Part shown: one piece after another, positions 63,634-64,000 of the stretch | How the letters are laid out: every line of letters starts with the position of its first letter | How positions within the stretch are numbered: the first letter of the stretch is position 1 | Assembly (NCBI RefSeq): GCF_001983165.1 | Contig: NZ_MNPU01000001.1 | Location: forward strand, 248,001 to 312,000 | Length of the DNA stretch: 64,000 nt | Reading direction: 5' to 3' | Source: Pseudomonas gessardii | Lineage (GTDB): Bacteria; Pseudomonadota; Gammaproteobacteria; Pseudomonadales; Pseudomonadaceae | The notes under the pieces: model-generated | The model's input: the letters and a program-made list of their open reading frames with translations, nothing else | Database searches by the model: none | Told to the model about the DNA's origin: nothing | Position numbers and translations under genes: made by a program

Positions 63634-64000
63634 GCTGGAATCTCCCGGGAGGCGATCAAGAGCGGACGGGCAAGTACCATGGCGGTTATGGCCGCCAGGC
63701 ATGCAACGAGAAAGGGGGAGGCGATGCCGCAGGCCTGACTGACCAGCGCCGCAGTGATCCCGGCCGCGGTGCCGGCCCATTTGCCGCTGGAGTCGAACCA
63801 GCCAAACAGGCGACCGGCGCTGCCTTTTTGGCTGCGCTGGCTCAGGCAGCGGTGCAGCCCGACAAAACTGAGCAGCATGCCGGCGCCGTTGAGCAGACGC
63901 AGGGCGAACAACGGCTCTGCCTGCACGCTCCAGAATTGCAGGGCGTTACTGATGGCCAGCAACGCCAGCCCCGGCAACAGCAGGTTGCCCCGATGTTTCT
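63630..64000 (-). CDS. MFS transporter, 3' end only (siderophore exporter, PvsC-like)
   Basis: The minus-strand frame is open to the window edge, so only the C-terminal 120 or so residues are seen. They contain four hydrophobic helices with the MFS mid-protein pattern (LLSFVGLHRCL, LFGWFDSSGKWAGTAAGITA, LVSQACGIASPFLVACLAAI) and a short tail ending REIPA. It is translationally coupled to the siderophore synthetase gene (ATGA overlap), and by operon position should export the finished siderophore. Confidence 0.8.
   Translation of the reverse strand, partial: KHRGNLLLPGLALLAISNALQFWSVQAEPLFALRLLNGAGMLLSFVGLHRCLSQRSQKGSAGRLFGWFDSSGKWAGTAAGITAALVSQACGIASPFLVACLAAITAMVLARPLLIASREIPA

Overview
The window is a G+C-rich Pseudomonas chromosome segment, most likely from the P. 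fluorescens group. The evidence is protein-level likeness to known Pseudomonas loci: a complete aprA-inh-aprDEF-prtA-prtB-lipA exoenzyme locus, an adjacent mexT/mexS pair, an acdR/acdS pair, and many REP palindromes with the core GTGGGAGC or TAGGAGCGAGC. I saw no rRNA, tRNA or CRISPR array.

Layout. 1-8640 is the end of a contact-dependent inhibition (CDI) locus. It holds the 3' part of a very large CdiA exoprotein with a TNT-type NAD-glycohydrolase tip and a small immunity gene. A graveyard of displaced toxin/immunity modules follows: one orphan CdiA-CT split by an IS4-like MITE that carries a REP doublet, then decayed fragments and an intact WapI-like immunity gene. 8641-10416 holds a possible reverse-transcriptase scrap and a P4-type integrase. 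10520-12704 is mexT and mexS, divergent, without mexEF-oprN next to them. 13405-16261 is an unexplained pair: a protein with a PP-loop-like motif and a MocR-type regulator. 16376-21881 holds housekeeping-type genes (pgm, pirin, UvrD-family helicase, DUF1652).

22139-29469 looks like an amine or polyamine uptake and oxidation cluster: an AraC regulator with an NTF2-like sensor, an amine oxidase, a cupin, a spermidine/putrescine-type binding protein, a LuxR regulator, an APC permease and a DmpA-type peptidase. 29885-44498 is the exoenzyme locus: RTX metalloprotease, its inhibitor, a type I secretion system, two tandem subtilase autotransporters and an RTX lipase. A perfect RsmA/RsmE recognition motif covers the aprA ribosome binding site.

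44543-48854 has a small lipoprotein gene, a FAN1-type VRR-NUC nuclease and a translationally coupled nuclease-helicase of the XPD/DinG group. A composite palindromic repeat (48886-49414) follows, then an ATP-grasp/alpha-E pair, a membrane protein, an Lrp regulator with a DMT exporter, an A+T-rich membrane/pentapeptide-like gene that looks foreign, rlhA (U32), a RidA protein, and the acdR/acdS pair for ACC deaminase. The right edge (60680-64000, minus strand) is the end of an NRPS-independent siderophore operon whose MFS-synthetase-decarboxylase order matches pvsC-pvsD-pvsE of vibrioferrin.

The set of functions (kin competition, exoenzymes, ACC deaminase, siderophore) fits a plant- or soil-associated or food-spoilage pseudomonad. 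The parts least explained by known families are the CDI orphan graveyard, the 13405-16261 pair and the A+T-rich gene at 54322.
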